Below, piece by piece: positions 39,501-48,914 of a stretch of DNA of 64,000 bases. Position numbers and translations under genes: made by a program. The notes under the pieces were generated by a model. That model saw nothing but the letters and a program-made list of their open reading frames with translations, was not told the origin of the DNA and ran no database searches. Origin of the DNA: Flavobacteriales bacterium (GTDB lineage: Bacteria; Bacteroidota; Bacteroidia; Flavobacteriales_G; JALEGO01). Where the stretch lies: assembly GCA_020629755.1 (NCBI GenBank), contig JAHDCS010000003.1, forward strand, positions 9,510 to 73,509. The letters are read 5' to 3'. The stretch's first letter is position 1, and every line of letters begins with the position of its first letter.

Positions 39501-42500
39501 GAATTTCTGTTTAGCTTTACTCTTTGTAGTTGTGCAAATTCAATATCAAAATTATTATCTGAAGGCCAAACCGCTAAACGACTTGATTCGTTATCGGCGG
39601 CTGTAAAATAATTTTGCCCCCCGGGGGTTATTTTTAAAGGCACTTCGTATTCATAATAGTTGTTTTCAAAATCGGTTCCCATTCTGACAAACACTTTAAG
39701 TTCGTCATCTAAAACCTCATCTTGATTGAGCACAGATTCGCCATGCACAAACATTTGTAAACGTCTGTACATCCGTACATCATAATCAAAGTTACGATAG
39801 GCCCCCACAAAAGTGCCATCACCTAAATCACAAGTGTTTACAAATAATGCTTGTTCGTTCTGAAGTACCTGGTTAACCGTTGTCAGATCTACTTGCCTGT
39901 CAATGGTTGGAGGCAATACATAATTAACGGGCGACTTTTGTGCATTTTCTTCAATGTTAACTGCTCCAATATTAAAACTCGTAAAGGCATCATCGTCTTC
40001 ATGTTCGCCTGGCGCTTGGCCATCGCCCAAATATTTACGCCACTGCCCAGTCACTAATTCTAAACGCGCAAACCTTAAATGAAGAGGATCTTTAAATCCT
40101 TTTACAAAAATCCGCATAAATCGAATAGAGTTTAATCCTTGAATGCCTCCGTAGGCCTCTCTATTTAAATCGCGCACTGGTATTTTAAACTGATACCACT
40201 TCACTGGCTTTGTGGTGCCATTTTGTAAATTAGCATTGGTTTCTAATACATTAGTGATGTAATTTGAGCCCGCTGCGTTTTCATTGATATCACCTGGTGA
40301 TACTTTAACTCTATATTGGTAATAACTCTCGCCGTAATTAATAGTCTTATCTCTATTTATATCTTCGGTGTTGGGTAATGTAGAAGCGGTAGTCGGATAG
40401 CCGGCTTGATTTTGAGCTGCATACTGATCTGAGGTGGGCGAATTGCCTTCAAAATTGTTCCAATCTTTGTAGCGTTCTAATATATCAAGTTCGTCTTGGT
40501 CGTAATCGTCTCCTAAAAAATAATGGTAATCGTCATTCGAAGGGTCACGCTGTGCATTCAAATACGCATTAGAGTTGGTGCCTCCAAATTTATTTTCAAT
40601 ACGGTCTAAGTAAGAGGATTTAAAAAAGATTTGCTCTTGCTCATTGGCAAGACCGTCTAAGCCTACATCCTGATAGGGTCTAGTGGACGGATTGTTGTCA
40701 AAGGCGTCTAATAAATAAGGGATTGAACTAGGGATAACACGCCCCCAAGGAGACAAGGTGTCTCCTGATAAGTCTGCTGCTTCTTGCTGTGTAGAACCAA
40801 GGCCGTTTTCAAAAAAACGTTGGTCATCCCTGAGGATATCTTCAGAAATGTTTCCAATATTAATAAACAGCTCTCCTGTATTGGTGCCATCTGAAAAACC
40901 ATCTGTGCCCGCTTCTGCATACGGATCCATCATCCAAAATTGAATGAATTCAACATTCGATGCATCAAAATCATTGGTGTTGATCTCACGCATAATCCCC
41001 CCCCAACGTTCTTGCGGATTAATTAAATTACCATCGGTATCTATCCCTGAACTGTATGTGTTTCCTGAAGTGTCTGTACCGTCTACATCATAGTTGTACG
41101 GACCACGTTCAGACGGATAATAAGACAAGTCAAACATATTGATAAACTGCGACTGCGTTACATTTAATTGCCTGTTCGGAAATACTTCATTTTCAGGAAT
41201 CCAACGCATAAAATGATTTTCTACAATACTGTCATCATCTAAAATATAAGACGGAACCAGGTTGTTTGATCGATAAAAAACGGAAGGATCTACTGTGTAC
41301 CAGGCCAATTTTGCTCTGTTGTAGCCATTGGCTAAGTTAGAGGTTAAATTACCTTCCGGAAAAAGACCAGGTTGCCCCTGTGGTGTTGAGGCAATTTTCC
41401 AGGCTATGGGCGAACGCAGCTCAATGGTGGATACGCTGCCTTCAAAATCATCTAAATACGACACCCCATCTCTACCAATAGCTCTTGAATTACCCGGTAT
41501 AAGTTTTGCGAATTCTCCGGTAAAATTAACTTTTGCTTTGCCTTTTGAATTTAAGAACGGAATCTTTTTAAGAATATCTGTTAAAAATTCTGACTCATCG
41601 TTATACGTTGCATCCAAACCCAACATGGTGTTGTTAATAGGCTCAAAGCCTGCGTTTACTTTTTGCGTAATAGGCCTTTCTCTAAGGTTCATAAGTGTAC
41701 CTCCTAAATGCAAGTGCTTATTAAATTCGTAATCAAAGCGAGCACCCATCATGCTTTTTTGTTGTGCGTTAAATAAAGAGTTACTCTCAAAATCTACTTG
41801 AATAGGCGAGGCTGCTTCTAATAAAGACGGATTGATAATCTTTACCCGACCCAAGTTATAATCGACCGTATAATCTGAGTTTTCTACAAGCCGCCTGCCT
41901 CCTTGAGTTACACTTACCGATCCTTGTGGTAAGTTAAAGGCCCCTAATGAAAATTCTGAGGTCACATCGCTTTGGTATTGCCCTCTTATGTAAAATCGAT
42001 TTTTATTTGGAAAGTTTACCCGCGCCAATGAGCGTGAAGTCACATAAAGAGAATCAAATGCGTAGCCTTCAGCTAAGCTTTGCTCAGTATTAGGAAATGA
42101 CGATCTTAAGCCTGATCCAAAAGGTTCTAATTTTGTGAATATTAAACGTGCTTTTTCAGGATCAATGGTAATCATAGGATTATTCAAAAAATCAAACACC
42201 CCATCTCCGTCAGGAGTGGGTTGATTGTTTATCGTAAGCTTATCCATCCCTAACACCTGAATAATGGATTTGTCTTTTAAAGAACCATCCGGAAAGTAAT
42301 TGATTTGCACCCCTGTTTTAGCATCTAAATACCAAACATCAAGCATAAACCCTTCTTTTTTTACTTGATAAGCATTGCCTAATCCGTAAATGTTTTTCAT
42401 CATTAAATCCCACATAGGCGCTTTAAAGTCTAGTTCTACACTTTTAAGCATTTTTAAGATTAACGCTTGTTCGCCCACTATACCATCGGTTGAAAATTCA

Positions 42501-43861
42501 CCTACTTGATAGGTTTTGCCTCTATAGGTAAATTGAAAAGCCACACACAGCGCAAAATCAACAGGTAATTCAGTATTTAAAGAAATATACCCTAACTGCT
42601 TATTAACTGTATAGTGCTGCCCTTCTTGTAAAAGCTCAGCCTGGCCAATGGTTAAATAATCTTTTCTGTCTTGAAGGTTCATGGCGTTTAATGCCCCAAC
42701 AGCACCAGAAAAACCCCTTACTGAGGGCTTATTTACCTGATCGTATAAAGAATTGGCTTTATTAAACGGCACATCATTCGATTGCAAGTCATTTACAACG
42801 CCAGGATTAAATAATCGAGACGGATCTGCTGTTCCTAAATCTTGAAAGGCAATGATGTTTCTTGTATTATCAAATACATTTCTAGGGGTTTTGTAGACCT
42901 CTATTTTGGTGATGAAAAAGTCTGAATTGATTAAGGGTGGATTAGAAACGGCTTGCTCGTAACGGTCTCTAAAAAAATGATCTAAAAAGAAGTGTTTATT
43001 ATACTCATATTCATCCGCTTTTACTTCAAAGTCTTGCACCTGAGCACCGTTTTTAATTTCTATAGATTCTTTTTTGCCTTGTTGTTGAGAAAGGATGGTT
43101 GTGACATTTAGTTTTCCAAACTTTAAGCCTGTCTTTACCCCAAATAGAGTTTGAGACCCTGTAATCAAAGAACTATTAAGCGGTAAAGAGACGTTACCCA
43201 GTTCAATGAGTTGGATGATGTCGTCTTCTTTTCCTTCATAAGTAAGTTTAGTGAGGTTTTCAAAATTAAACATCGCCTCAGTGTTAAAGCTTAGATTTAA
43301 TTTCATTTTATCGCCAATAGAGCCCTGAAGATTAAATTGAATTTTTTGATCAAACAAAAAATTAGTGATGCGTTGTTGTTGTATGGGGATGGCTGGATTG
43401 GCTGTTTTTGAGCTTTGAACCCCCATAATAACCTCAACAGACCCTTGAGGTTTTATTTCTATTTTATCTGATCCAAAAATACGGTCGATTACTTCGTTGT
43501 TTAAATCTATTTCAGGACGAAACCCTCCGCCTTTTTCTTCTGTTTTTTCTTCAATTTCTTCTTGGCGGCGTTTGTTCCAAAAATCTTTATACGATTTTGC
43601 CATATCGTAATCTAAGTACTCTTTAATACTCATAGACTCTGAAGGTCTAAAGGGCAATCCATCCCCAATGGTTTGTTTAACCTCGTACTTACCTGTTTGA
43701 TGATTATACTCTACATCAGACTTTATGTTGGAAGGATTATTTAAGTATAAGCCTCCGTTTTGTGTGTTGCTCGATGGGCTAAAACTCTCGTCCTGAAATT
43801 CAAAAGGCAAATCCAATCCATCCGTAGAAGTTGAATCATCTGTTTGCGCATACATAGACAT
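36527..43861 (-). CDS. sprA: T9SS outer-membrane translocon protein SprA (true start probably upstream, see findings)
   Basis: 2444 aa; SprA-like N-terminus GDGLPFRPSESMSIKEYLDYDMAKSYKDFWNKRRQEE, long beta-strand-rich body, next to ruvA. Confidence 0.93.
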   Translation of the reverse strand: MSMYAQTDDSTSTDGLDLPFEFQDESFSPSSNTQNGGLYLNNPSNIKSDVEYNHQTGKYEVKQTIGDGLPFRPSESMSIKEYLDYDMAKSYKDFWNKRRQEEIEEKTEEKGGGFRPEIDLNNEVIDRIFGSDKIEIKPQGSVEVIMGVQSSKTANPAIPIQQQRITNFLFDQKIQFNLQGSIGDKMKLNLSFNTEAMFNFENLTKLTYEGKEDDIIQLIELGNVSLPLNSSLITGSQTLFGVKTGLKFGKLNVTTILSQQQGKKESIEIKNGAQVQDFEVKADEYEYNKHFFLDHFFRDRYEQAVSNPPLINSDFFITKIEVYKTPRNVFDNTRNIIAFQDLGTADPSRLFNPGVVNDLQSNDVPFNKANSLYDQVNKPSVRGFSGAVGALNAMNLQDRKDYLTIGQAELLQEGQHYTVNKQLGYISLNTELPVDFALCVAFQFTYRGKTYQVGEFSTDGIVGEQALILKMLKSVELDFKAPMWDLMMKNIYGLGNAYQVKKEGFMLDVWYLDAKTGVQINYFPDGSLKDKSIIQVLGMDKLTINNQPTPDGDGVFDFLNNPMITIDPEKARLIFTKLEPFGSGLRSSFPNTEQSLAEGYAFDSLYVTSRSLARVNFPNKNRFYIRGQYQSDVTSEFSLGAFNLPQGSVSVTQGGRRLVENSDYTVDYNLGRVKIINPSLLEAASPIQVDFESNSLFNAQQKSMMGARFDYEFNKHLHLGGTLMNLRERPITQKVNAGFEPINNTMLGLDATYNDESEFLTDILKKIPFLNSKGKAKVNFTGEFAKLIPGNSRAIGRDGVSYLDDFEGSVSTIELRSPIAWKIASTPQGQPGLFPEGNLTSNLANGYNRAKLAWYTVDPSVFYRSNNLVPSYILDDDSIVENHFMRWIPENEVFPNRQLNVTQSQFINMFDLSYYPSERGPYNYDVDGTDTSGNTYSSGIDTDGNLINPQERWGGIMREINTNDFDASNVEFIQFWMMDPYAEAGTDGFSDGTNTGELFINIGNISEDILRDDQRFFENGLGSTQQEAADLSGDTLSPWGRVIPSSIPYLLDAFDNNPSTRPYQDVGLDGLANEQEQIFFKSSYLDRIENKFGGTNSNAYLNAQRDPSNDDYHYFLGDDYDQDELDILERYKDWNNFEGNSPTSDQYAAQNQAGYPTTASTLPNTEDINRDKTINYGESYYQYRVKVSPGDINENAAGSNYITNVLETNANLQNGTTKPVKWYQFKIPVRDLNREAYGGIQGLNSIRFMRIFVKGFKDPLHLRFARLELVTGQWRKYLGDGQAPGEHEDDDAFTSFNIGAVNIEENAQKSPVNYVLPPTIDRQVDLTTVNQVLQNEQALFVNTCDLGDGTFVGAYRNFDYDVRMYRRLQMFVHGESVLNQDEVLDDELKVFVRMGTDFENNYYEYEVPLKITPGGQNYFTAADNESSRLAVWPSDNNFDIEFAQLQRVKLNRNSSVGNNIAQYSTPFSAPDPNYPDNNIIVVGNPNLSTLKTVMVGVKNPKDNGPSKCVEVWVNELRLTDFNNDGGWATIGRVVSELPGLGTLSLSGGMSTPGFGSIEKRVSERQLETNQHYDLSFETDLGKLLGEKTPLQAPMYVGYAKNVITPRFNPLDPDVETKTILTNTQDDFEKDSILKVIRDVTTRKSLNFTGVRKLKSKKSKKSHFYDVSNLTASYAFTETHQRNFTLERDLTKTYHGNLTYSFSPTSKPIEPFKKAIKSKHLSLIKDFNFYTKPKQIGFSTDIDRFYNERITRNTNPGIKADLPPFYNKTFRWARKYDLKYDITKNLKFDFNAINQSLIEEPLGAVDKKNDPGGYDIWKSQVWNNVMKGGENIDYRHQANLNYTLPIHKLPYLNWVKTTAKYGVNYNWIRAPFAAEEQGHTIQNSNTVQVNGNFNFKNLYNNIPYLKKVDRKFKKAASDKRKKPKGNSKLEKGVKKVIDDISDSTKTKKEIKKQKREKSDPITITDRVAKVLMGVKTASLTYNQDNGMILPGVDFKSNLMGMRNGFTAPGVPFITATNNWLGDPTAQDDFAPYAASKGWLIQGQNITTQHITTHNEKINFRSSIEPIKDFRVDLTANSTYGFNTNQFYNWNDSILSPIDGTLGWYEPQSYIENGMFSRSYISWGTAFDKIDSNFNSAIHQAFLNSRDIISNRLEQDRINNVPGYSGGLHPLDSGGYTTGFGATNQEVLIPTFLATYGGKDPKKQKLNPIKGLPAVNWRVTYTGLKNVKLFKKYFRNFSISHGYKSSISFGSFTSNLLFTENQEEGNSEPYTDSLDGKANFINRYQINTVVLSEQIAPLIKIDMTFKNSLQARFEIKKDRTVTLSVPNTQITEMNGLEFVIGSGYTIPKVKFPWLLPGQSKKVTSALNLRVDFSMRDNKTGLRKIVENTITKSSGQKVYSLKTAADYKLSQKMTLRYFFDWISTDPFISNSFPTSNIKSGISLRFTL
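40995..41004 (-). repeat. Dispersed motif site 15 with G8 run
   Basis: CGTTGGGGGGGGATTAT on minus. Confidence 0.7.
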
Positions 43862-43867
43862 CCCCCC
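43860..43867 (-). repeat. Dispersed G6AT motif site 16
   Basis: TTTTCGGGGGGATGTC on minus, overlapping the first in-frame ATG of sprA. Confidence 0.7.
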
Positions 43868-43910
43868 GAAAAGAAAAAAGAAAAATATATGTGTATAAAC
43901 GCGTTTCAGT

Positions 43911-44492
43911 TTACAATAATTTTAGTGCTTGTTTAATTACCCCTTCAACGCCTAAGGTAGGATCTTCACTTAGAATTTTATTAACCACTTTATGTACTTG
44001 CATTTTTTGAAAGCCAAGGGCTTGTAATGCAGAAAACGCTTCATTGGCTGAATTATTGTTTGAGCTTTCTGTATTTTCAATAGAAATACCTAAACCAGAT
44101 ACTTTATCTTTTAAATCTAAAATAACGCGCTGGGCTGTTTTTGGCCCAATGCCTTTTATGGCTTTAATGATGCCCACATTTTCTAAAGCTATGGCTTCGC
44201 TGAGTTCTTTTGGTGACAGAGAAGAAAGCATAAGACGAGCTGTATTGGTTCCGATGCCAGACACACTTATTAGTTTTCTAAACAATTCGCGCTCTAACTT
44301 TGTTGTAAACCCATAAAGTGTGTGTGCGTCTTCTTTAATAGACTGATGAATGTAAAACAGATTAGGCTTCTGTTTTTGATAGGTTTCATAACTGTGTAAA
44401 GAAATGTGTATGTAATATCCTACCCCTTTATTATCCATGATTAAATGGTCTGGGGTTATTTCTTGAATCTCTCCTTTTATGTACTCAAACAA
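43911..44492 (-). CDS. ruvA: Holliday junction branch migration protein RuvA
   Basis: MFEYIKGEIQEITPDHLIMDNKGVGYYIHI; LISVSGIGTNTARLMLS; IKAIKGIGPKTAQRVILDLKDK. Confidence 0.96.
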   Translation of the reverse strand: MFEYIKGEIQEITPDHLIMDNKGVGYYIHISLHSYETYQKQKPNLFYIHQSIKEDAHTLYGFTTKLERELFRKLISVSGIGTNTARLMLSSLSPKELSEAIALENVGIIKAIKGIGPKTAQRVILDLKDKVSGLGISIENTESSNNNSANEAFSALQALGFQKMQVHKVVNKILSEDPTLGVEGVIKQALKLL

Positions 44493-44625
44493 AGCTTAAA
44501 GTATAATCAATAAAGGTATAACAATTCGTAAAACAGGACTCAATTAATCGGCGCAATTTTCACAAAAAAATAAGACCTGGTTTTTATCTTTTTTAATAAG
44601 AATAATTTCTTCTCTTAAAGTTGCT

Positions 44626-44633
44626 TATATTTG
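44626..44633 (+). promoter_or_regulatory. Putative Bacteroidota -7 element upstream of secDF
   Basis: TATATTTG (TAnnTTTG) 22 bp upstream of the ATG; no clear -33 seen. Confidence 0.35.
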
Positions 44634-44655
44634 CCCACTTAAATAAACCATAACC

Positions 44656-47600
44656 ATGCAAAACAGAACTGCTCTTTGGATATTCATCATTCTTTTAGCT
44701 GCGGCTTGTATATACTCTGTTTCTTTTACTTTTAGCGCCAATAGTGAAAATTCTGCTGCTGATGCCTATGCACAAAATAAATTAGATTCAGTGCTATCAC
44801 TAAACAGTGCTATTTCTTCTAAGTCTAGAGATTCCATTTTATCGGTGGGTAAATCCGATTATATTAAAAATAATGTTTCGAATTCTTTTCTTGGATTTAC
44901 CATGGATGAAGTCAGAAAAAAACAAATCAACCGCGGTTTAGATTTACAGGGCGGCATGAATGTTACCTTAGAGGTTTCTGTGGTTGATTTAGTTCGAAAT
45001 TTAGCAGCTAACAAACAAGATAAGGAGTTTAAAGCGGCCATTCAAAAAGCAACAGAATTACAAAAAAACAGCGGATCAGATTTCGTGACTTTATTTGGCC
45101 AGGCCTACAATGAAATTGCGCCAAATGGCAAATTAGCCGCTATTTTTCATTCTAGAGACAATAAAGATCTTATTCCTAGAAGCGCTTCTAATGCAGAGGT
45201 TTTAACTATTTTATCAGACGAGGCTAAAGCCGCTGTAAGCAGAACAGAGCAGGTTATTCGTAAAAGAATTGACAACCTTGGGGTTGTACAACCTAAAGTA
45301 CAAAGACTTGAATCTGGACGCATATTAGTAGAGTTGCCTGGTGTTAAAGAAAAAGCCAGAGTAAGAAAAATATTACAAGGAACTGCTAAGTTAGAATTTT
45401 GGGAAACCTACGATAACACTGAGTTTTTTACTTATTTAAACAAGGCTAATACCCTATTAAAAAATGAATTAAAAGCAGAACAAAGCGCAAATACACAAAC
45501 AGATTCTCTAGTGGCTGAAAAAGAGGGTTTAACCACCACTCAAGATAGTTCTTCAGCATTAGAAGATCTGTTGACCAATCAAACAAGCTCTTCTTCTGAT
45601 AGCGCGAGTGCTTCGATAGACTTTAAAGAAGAAAATCCGTTATTTGCGGTGTTAAGCCCTTCATTAACAAGAGAAAACAACATTCAAAAGGGGCCTGTTG
45701 TTGGCTATGCTTCTAAAAACGATACCAGTAAGGTAAATGCGTTTTTAAAACGAGAAAATATTTCTGTTTTATTTCCGAGGGCTAAGCTTTTGTGGGGCGC
45801 AAGTGGTATTGGAGATGCTAAAGACTTCTTTCAATTATTTGCTATTAAAGTTGCTAATATTGACGGTAAAGCGCCTTTAGAAGGAGATGTGGTGGTTGAT
45901 GCACGGCAAGATTTTGATCAATTAGGTAGATCTGAAGTATCTCTTGCTATGAACTCAGATGGCGCTAAGCGATGGAAAACACTCACTGGAAATAACATTG
46001 GTAATTCGGTTGCCATTGTGTTGGATGACAAGGTGTATTCTTCACCCACTGTTCAGGGTGAAATTGCAGGCGGAAGAACATCAATATCTGGATCATTTGA
46101 TGTACAAGAAGCAGAAGATTTAGCAAGTATTCTTAAAGCAGGTAAACTCCCTGCGCCATCTAGAATAATTGAAGAAGCGGTTGTGGGTCCTTCTTTAGGT
46201 GAAGAAAATGTCAACTCTAGTTTTAAATCTTTTTTACTTGCCCTAGGACTCGTGCTTATTTACATGATTTTATATTACAATAAAGCTGGTGTTGTTGCTA
46301 ATATTGCGCTGTTAGCCAATATTTTCTTTGTCATTGGGGTTTTAGCTTCGCTTGGTGCAACATTAACCCTGCCAGGTATCGCCGGTATTGTGTTAACCAT
46401 TGGTATGTCCTTAGATGCCAATGTGCTTTTCTTTGAACGGGTCAGAGAAGAACTTAGAGCTGGCAAGGGCACACGTTTGGCTATAAAAGATGCCTACGGA
46501 TTTAAAGGCGCATTGCCTTCTATTTTAGATGCCAATGTAACTTCTATTATCACGGCTTTTATACTGCTTTTATTCGCAACAGGTCCTGTTCAAGGATTTG
46601 CCACCACTCTACTTATAGGTATTTTCACCTCTTTGGTGTCTGCTATTTTTATTACACGTCTGATTTTTGAATGGATGTTAGACCGTAAAATGAATTTAGA
46701 TTTTGAAACTGGATTTTCAAGAAATTTATTCAGAGATCTAAACATAAATTTTGTTGAAAAAAGAAAGGTGTTTTATCTCGTTTCTTTAACTGCCGTTTTA
46801 ATTTCATTAGGTTCATTGTTTACTAAGGGCTTAGATTTAGGCGTTGATTTTTCTGGAGGAAGAACCTTTCAGGTGCGATTCGACGAGCCTGTTGCTGCGG
46901 ATAAAATTGCCTCTAACTTAGGGGATGTTTTTGTTGAAAACGGCAAAAGAGATGTTCCTGAGGTAAAAACATATGGCGCATCGAACCAGGTTTTGGTTAC
47001 TACTAATTATTTAATTGGAGACAACAGCTCTCAGGCCTCTGATTTGGTTGAAGAAAAATTAAAGGACGGATTAGCCAGCATGAATAACACCTTTGAAATA
47101 GTAAGTTCTCAAAAAGTTGGGCCAACCATTGCGGATGACATTAAGTCTTCATCGTTTTACGCTACCATCTTCGCTCTTATTGCTATTTTCTTATACATTG
47201 GTGTGCGATTCAAAAAAATGCAATTCGGAACAGGAGCCATCGCGGCACTTTTTCACGATGTAATCATTGTACTTGGTTTGTATTCGTTGTTGTGGGGGAT
47301 TTTACCGTTCTCACTAGAAATTGATCAGGCCTTTATTGCAGCTATTTTAACAGTAGTTGGATATTCTGTTAACGATACGGTTGTTATTTTTGATAGAATT
47401 AGAGAATACTTAGGTATTTATAGAAAAGAGTCAAAAAACAGCGTGGTAAACAAAGCCTTGAACTCTACGCTTACCAGAACATTTAACACCTCTATTACGA
47501 CCTTAATAGTACTGGCGCTTATTTTTATGTTTGGCGGAGAATCTATTCAAGGTTTTGTTTTCGCCATTATGATTGGTGTATTTGTTGGAACGTATTCTTC

Positions 47601-47727
47601 TTTATTTATCGCTACACCAGTGATGTTAGATTTAGATAAATCGGATACGCTTAAAAAAGATGCTATTAGAAAAAACGAAGAAGCTAAAAAGAAAAAACGT
47701 AAAGCCAAAAAGAAGCAACTCGCATAA
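44656..47727 (+). CDS. secDF: Protein translocase SecDF fusion
   Basis: RGLDLQGGMNVTLEV; IAGIVLTIGMSLDANVLFFERVREELR; GVDFSGGRTFQVRF; VGYSVNDTVVIFDRIRE. Confidence 0.96.
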   Translation: MQNRTALWIFIILLAAACIYSVSFTFSANSENSAADAYAQNKLDSVLSLNSAISSKSRDSILSVGKSDYIKNNVSNSFLGFTMDEVRKKQINRGLDLQGGMNVTLEVSVVDLVRNLAANKQDKEFKAAIQKATELQKNSGSDFVTLFGQAYNEIAPNGKLAAIFHSRDNKDLIPRSASNAEVLTILSDEAKAAVSRTEQVIRKRIDNLGVVQPKVQRLESGRILVELPGVKEKARVRKILQGTAKLEFWETYDNTEFFTYLNKANTLLKNELKAEQSANTQTDSLVAEKEGLTTTQDSSSALEDLLTNQTSSSSDSASASIDFKEENPLFAVLSPSLTRENNIQKGPVVGYASKNDTSKVNAFLKRENISVLFPRAKLLWGASGIGDAKDFFQLFAIKVANIDGKAPLEGDVVVDARQDFDQLGRSEVSLAMNSDGAKRWKTLTGNNIGNSVAIVLDDKVYSSPTVQGEIAGGRTSISGSFDVQEAEDLASILKAGKLPAPSRIIEEAVVGPSLGEENVNSSFKSFLLALGLVLIYMILYYNKAGVVANIALLANIFFVIGVLASLGATLTLPGIAGIVLTIGMSLDANVLFFERVREELRAGKGTRLAIKDAYGFKGALPSILDANVTSIITAFILLLFATGPVQGFATTLLIGIFTSLVSAIFITRLIFEWMLDRKMNLDFETGFSRNLFRDLNINFVEKRKVFYLVSLTAVLISLGSLFTKGLDLGVDFSGGRTFQVRFDEPVAADKIASNLGDVFVENGKRDVPEVKTYGASNQVLVTTNYLIGDNSSQASDLVEEKLKDGLASMNNTFEIVSSQKVGPTIADDIKSSSFYATIFALIAIFLYIGVRFKKMQFGTGAIAALFHDVIIVLGLYSLLWGILPFSLEIDQAFIAAILTVVGYSVNDTVVIFDRIREYLGIYRKESKNSVVNKALNSTLTRTFNTSITTLIVLALIFMFGGESIQGFVFAIMIGVFVGTYSSLFIATPVMLDLDKSDTLKKDAIRKNEEAKKKKRKAKKKQLA

Positions 47728-47777
47728 AAGCTTTACAAATGTTCTTTTTAATCTTATAGGTTTTTTATCTTTAAAGC

Positions 47778-47990
47778 ATGTACCTATTTATAAGTGGCCC
47801 AGAGCTCATTGTAGTTTTTTTAGTTGTTATCCTATTTTTTGGTTCTAAAAAAATTCCGGAACTCGCTAGAGGCCTTGGTCGAGGTATAAAAGAATTTAAG
47901 AACGCCACAGGCGAAATTCAAAGAGAAATCAATAACAGTACACGAGAAATAGAGTCTTCTACAAACACGCACCAAAACAAATCGCTTTAA
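47778..47990 (+). CDS. tatA: Sec-independent protein translocase TatA/TatB
   Basis: [37 protein letters not shown]. Confidence 0.94.
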   Translation: MYLFISGPELIVVFLVVILFFGSKKIPELARGLGRGIKEFKNATGEIQREINNSTREIESSTNTHQNKSL

Positions 47991-48914
47991 ATGTCTTGGT
48001 TTTTTCTTTTTTTAGGTTTAGCTGTTTTAATTATTGGCGGAGAACTTCTTGTTAAAGGAGCTGTTGGTATTGCGGCTAAATTGAATATTTCAATGTTGGT
48101 TGTAGGCTTAACGGTAGTTGCTTTTGGCACCTCTGCACCTGAACTAGTGATTAGTCTTACGGCTGCTGTAAAAGATCAGGCTGGTATTTCTCTTGGGAAT
48201 ATTGTAGGGTCAAATATTTATAATATTTCTCTTATACTTGGTACGGCCGCTCTTATTTTTCCGATTGTTTCTGAAAAACAAACCATTAAACTAGATTGGC
48301 CGGTAATGATGGTTGCGTCTAGTTTGCTTTATATTTTTTTACTTAACCAAACTCTAGAACGGTATGAGGGGTTTATTTTATTTAGTTTTTTAATCGGTTT
48401 TATTGTGTATGTAATCCAAAAGAGCAGAAATGAGGATACCGAAGCTATTGATGTGAAACCAAATATGTTTAGAGATACCACCTTAGTTGTATTGGGCTCT
48501 TTAGCGCTTATGTTTGGTGCTGAATGGTTTTTAAGAGGCGCTGTTGACATCTTTAAGTCTTTTGGTTTTTCTGATCAACTCATTGGTTTAACTATTGTAG
48601 CGCTTGGCACAAGTATGCCAGAACTTGTCACTTCTGTTGTTGCCTCTTTTAAAAAACGTACAGATATTTCAATCGGAAACCTTATAGGGTCTAATATTTT
48701 TAATGTATTGGCTGTTGGAGGGCTTACTTCAATTGCCAAACCCATTGTTATTCAAAACGGGCCAGAAATGTCATACAACCTTTACTGGATGCTCGGAATT
48801 TCTCTTTTGATTTTTCCTTTGGTTTATTTTGGAAATAAAATTGGACGACTCAAAGGCCTACTCTTATTAGCGATTTTTACACTTTATACCTGTAGCTTAT
48901 TCTTTGAATTATAA
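47991..48914 (+). CDS. Calcium/sodium antiporter (YrbG family)
   Basis: Two repeats: VAFGTSAPELVISL...GNIVGSNIYNI and VALGTSMPELVTSV...GNLIGSNIFNV. Confidence 0.95.
   Translation: MSWFFLFLGLAVLIIGGELLVKGAVGIAAKLNISMLVVGLTVVAFGTSAPELVISLTAAVKDQAGISLGNIVGSNIYNISLILGTAALIFPIVSEKQTIKLDWPVMMVASSLLYIFLLNQTLERYEGFILFSFLIGFIVYVIQKSRNEDTEAIDVKPNMFRDTTLVVLGSLALMFGAEWFLRGAVDIFKSFGFSDQLIGLTIVALGTSMPELVTSVVASFKKRTDISIGNLIGSNIFNVLAVGGLTSIAKPIVIQNGPEMSYNLYWMLGISLLIFPLVYFGNKIGRLKGLLLLAIFTLYTCSLFFEL

Noticed and set aside
39610-39630. CCCCCCGGGGG run in sprA as a motif site
   Set aside because: G6 run not followed by AT; near-palindromic GC run from Gly/Pro codons.
40708-40920. Short minus-strand ORF in an alternate frame inside sprA
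   Set aside because: Overlaps the sprA frame completely; low-quality composition.
37977-41732. Multiple short plus-strand ORFs inside sprA
   Set aside because: Antisense to a long, well-supported coding sequence; no recognisable domains.
47660-47848. ORF 47660-47848 (+)
   Set aside because: Overlaps the secDF 3' end and tatA start in another frame; no domain.
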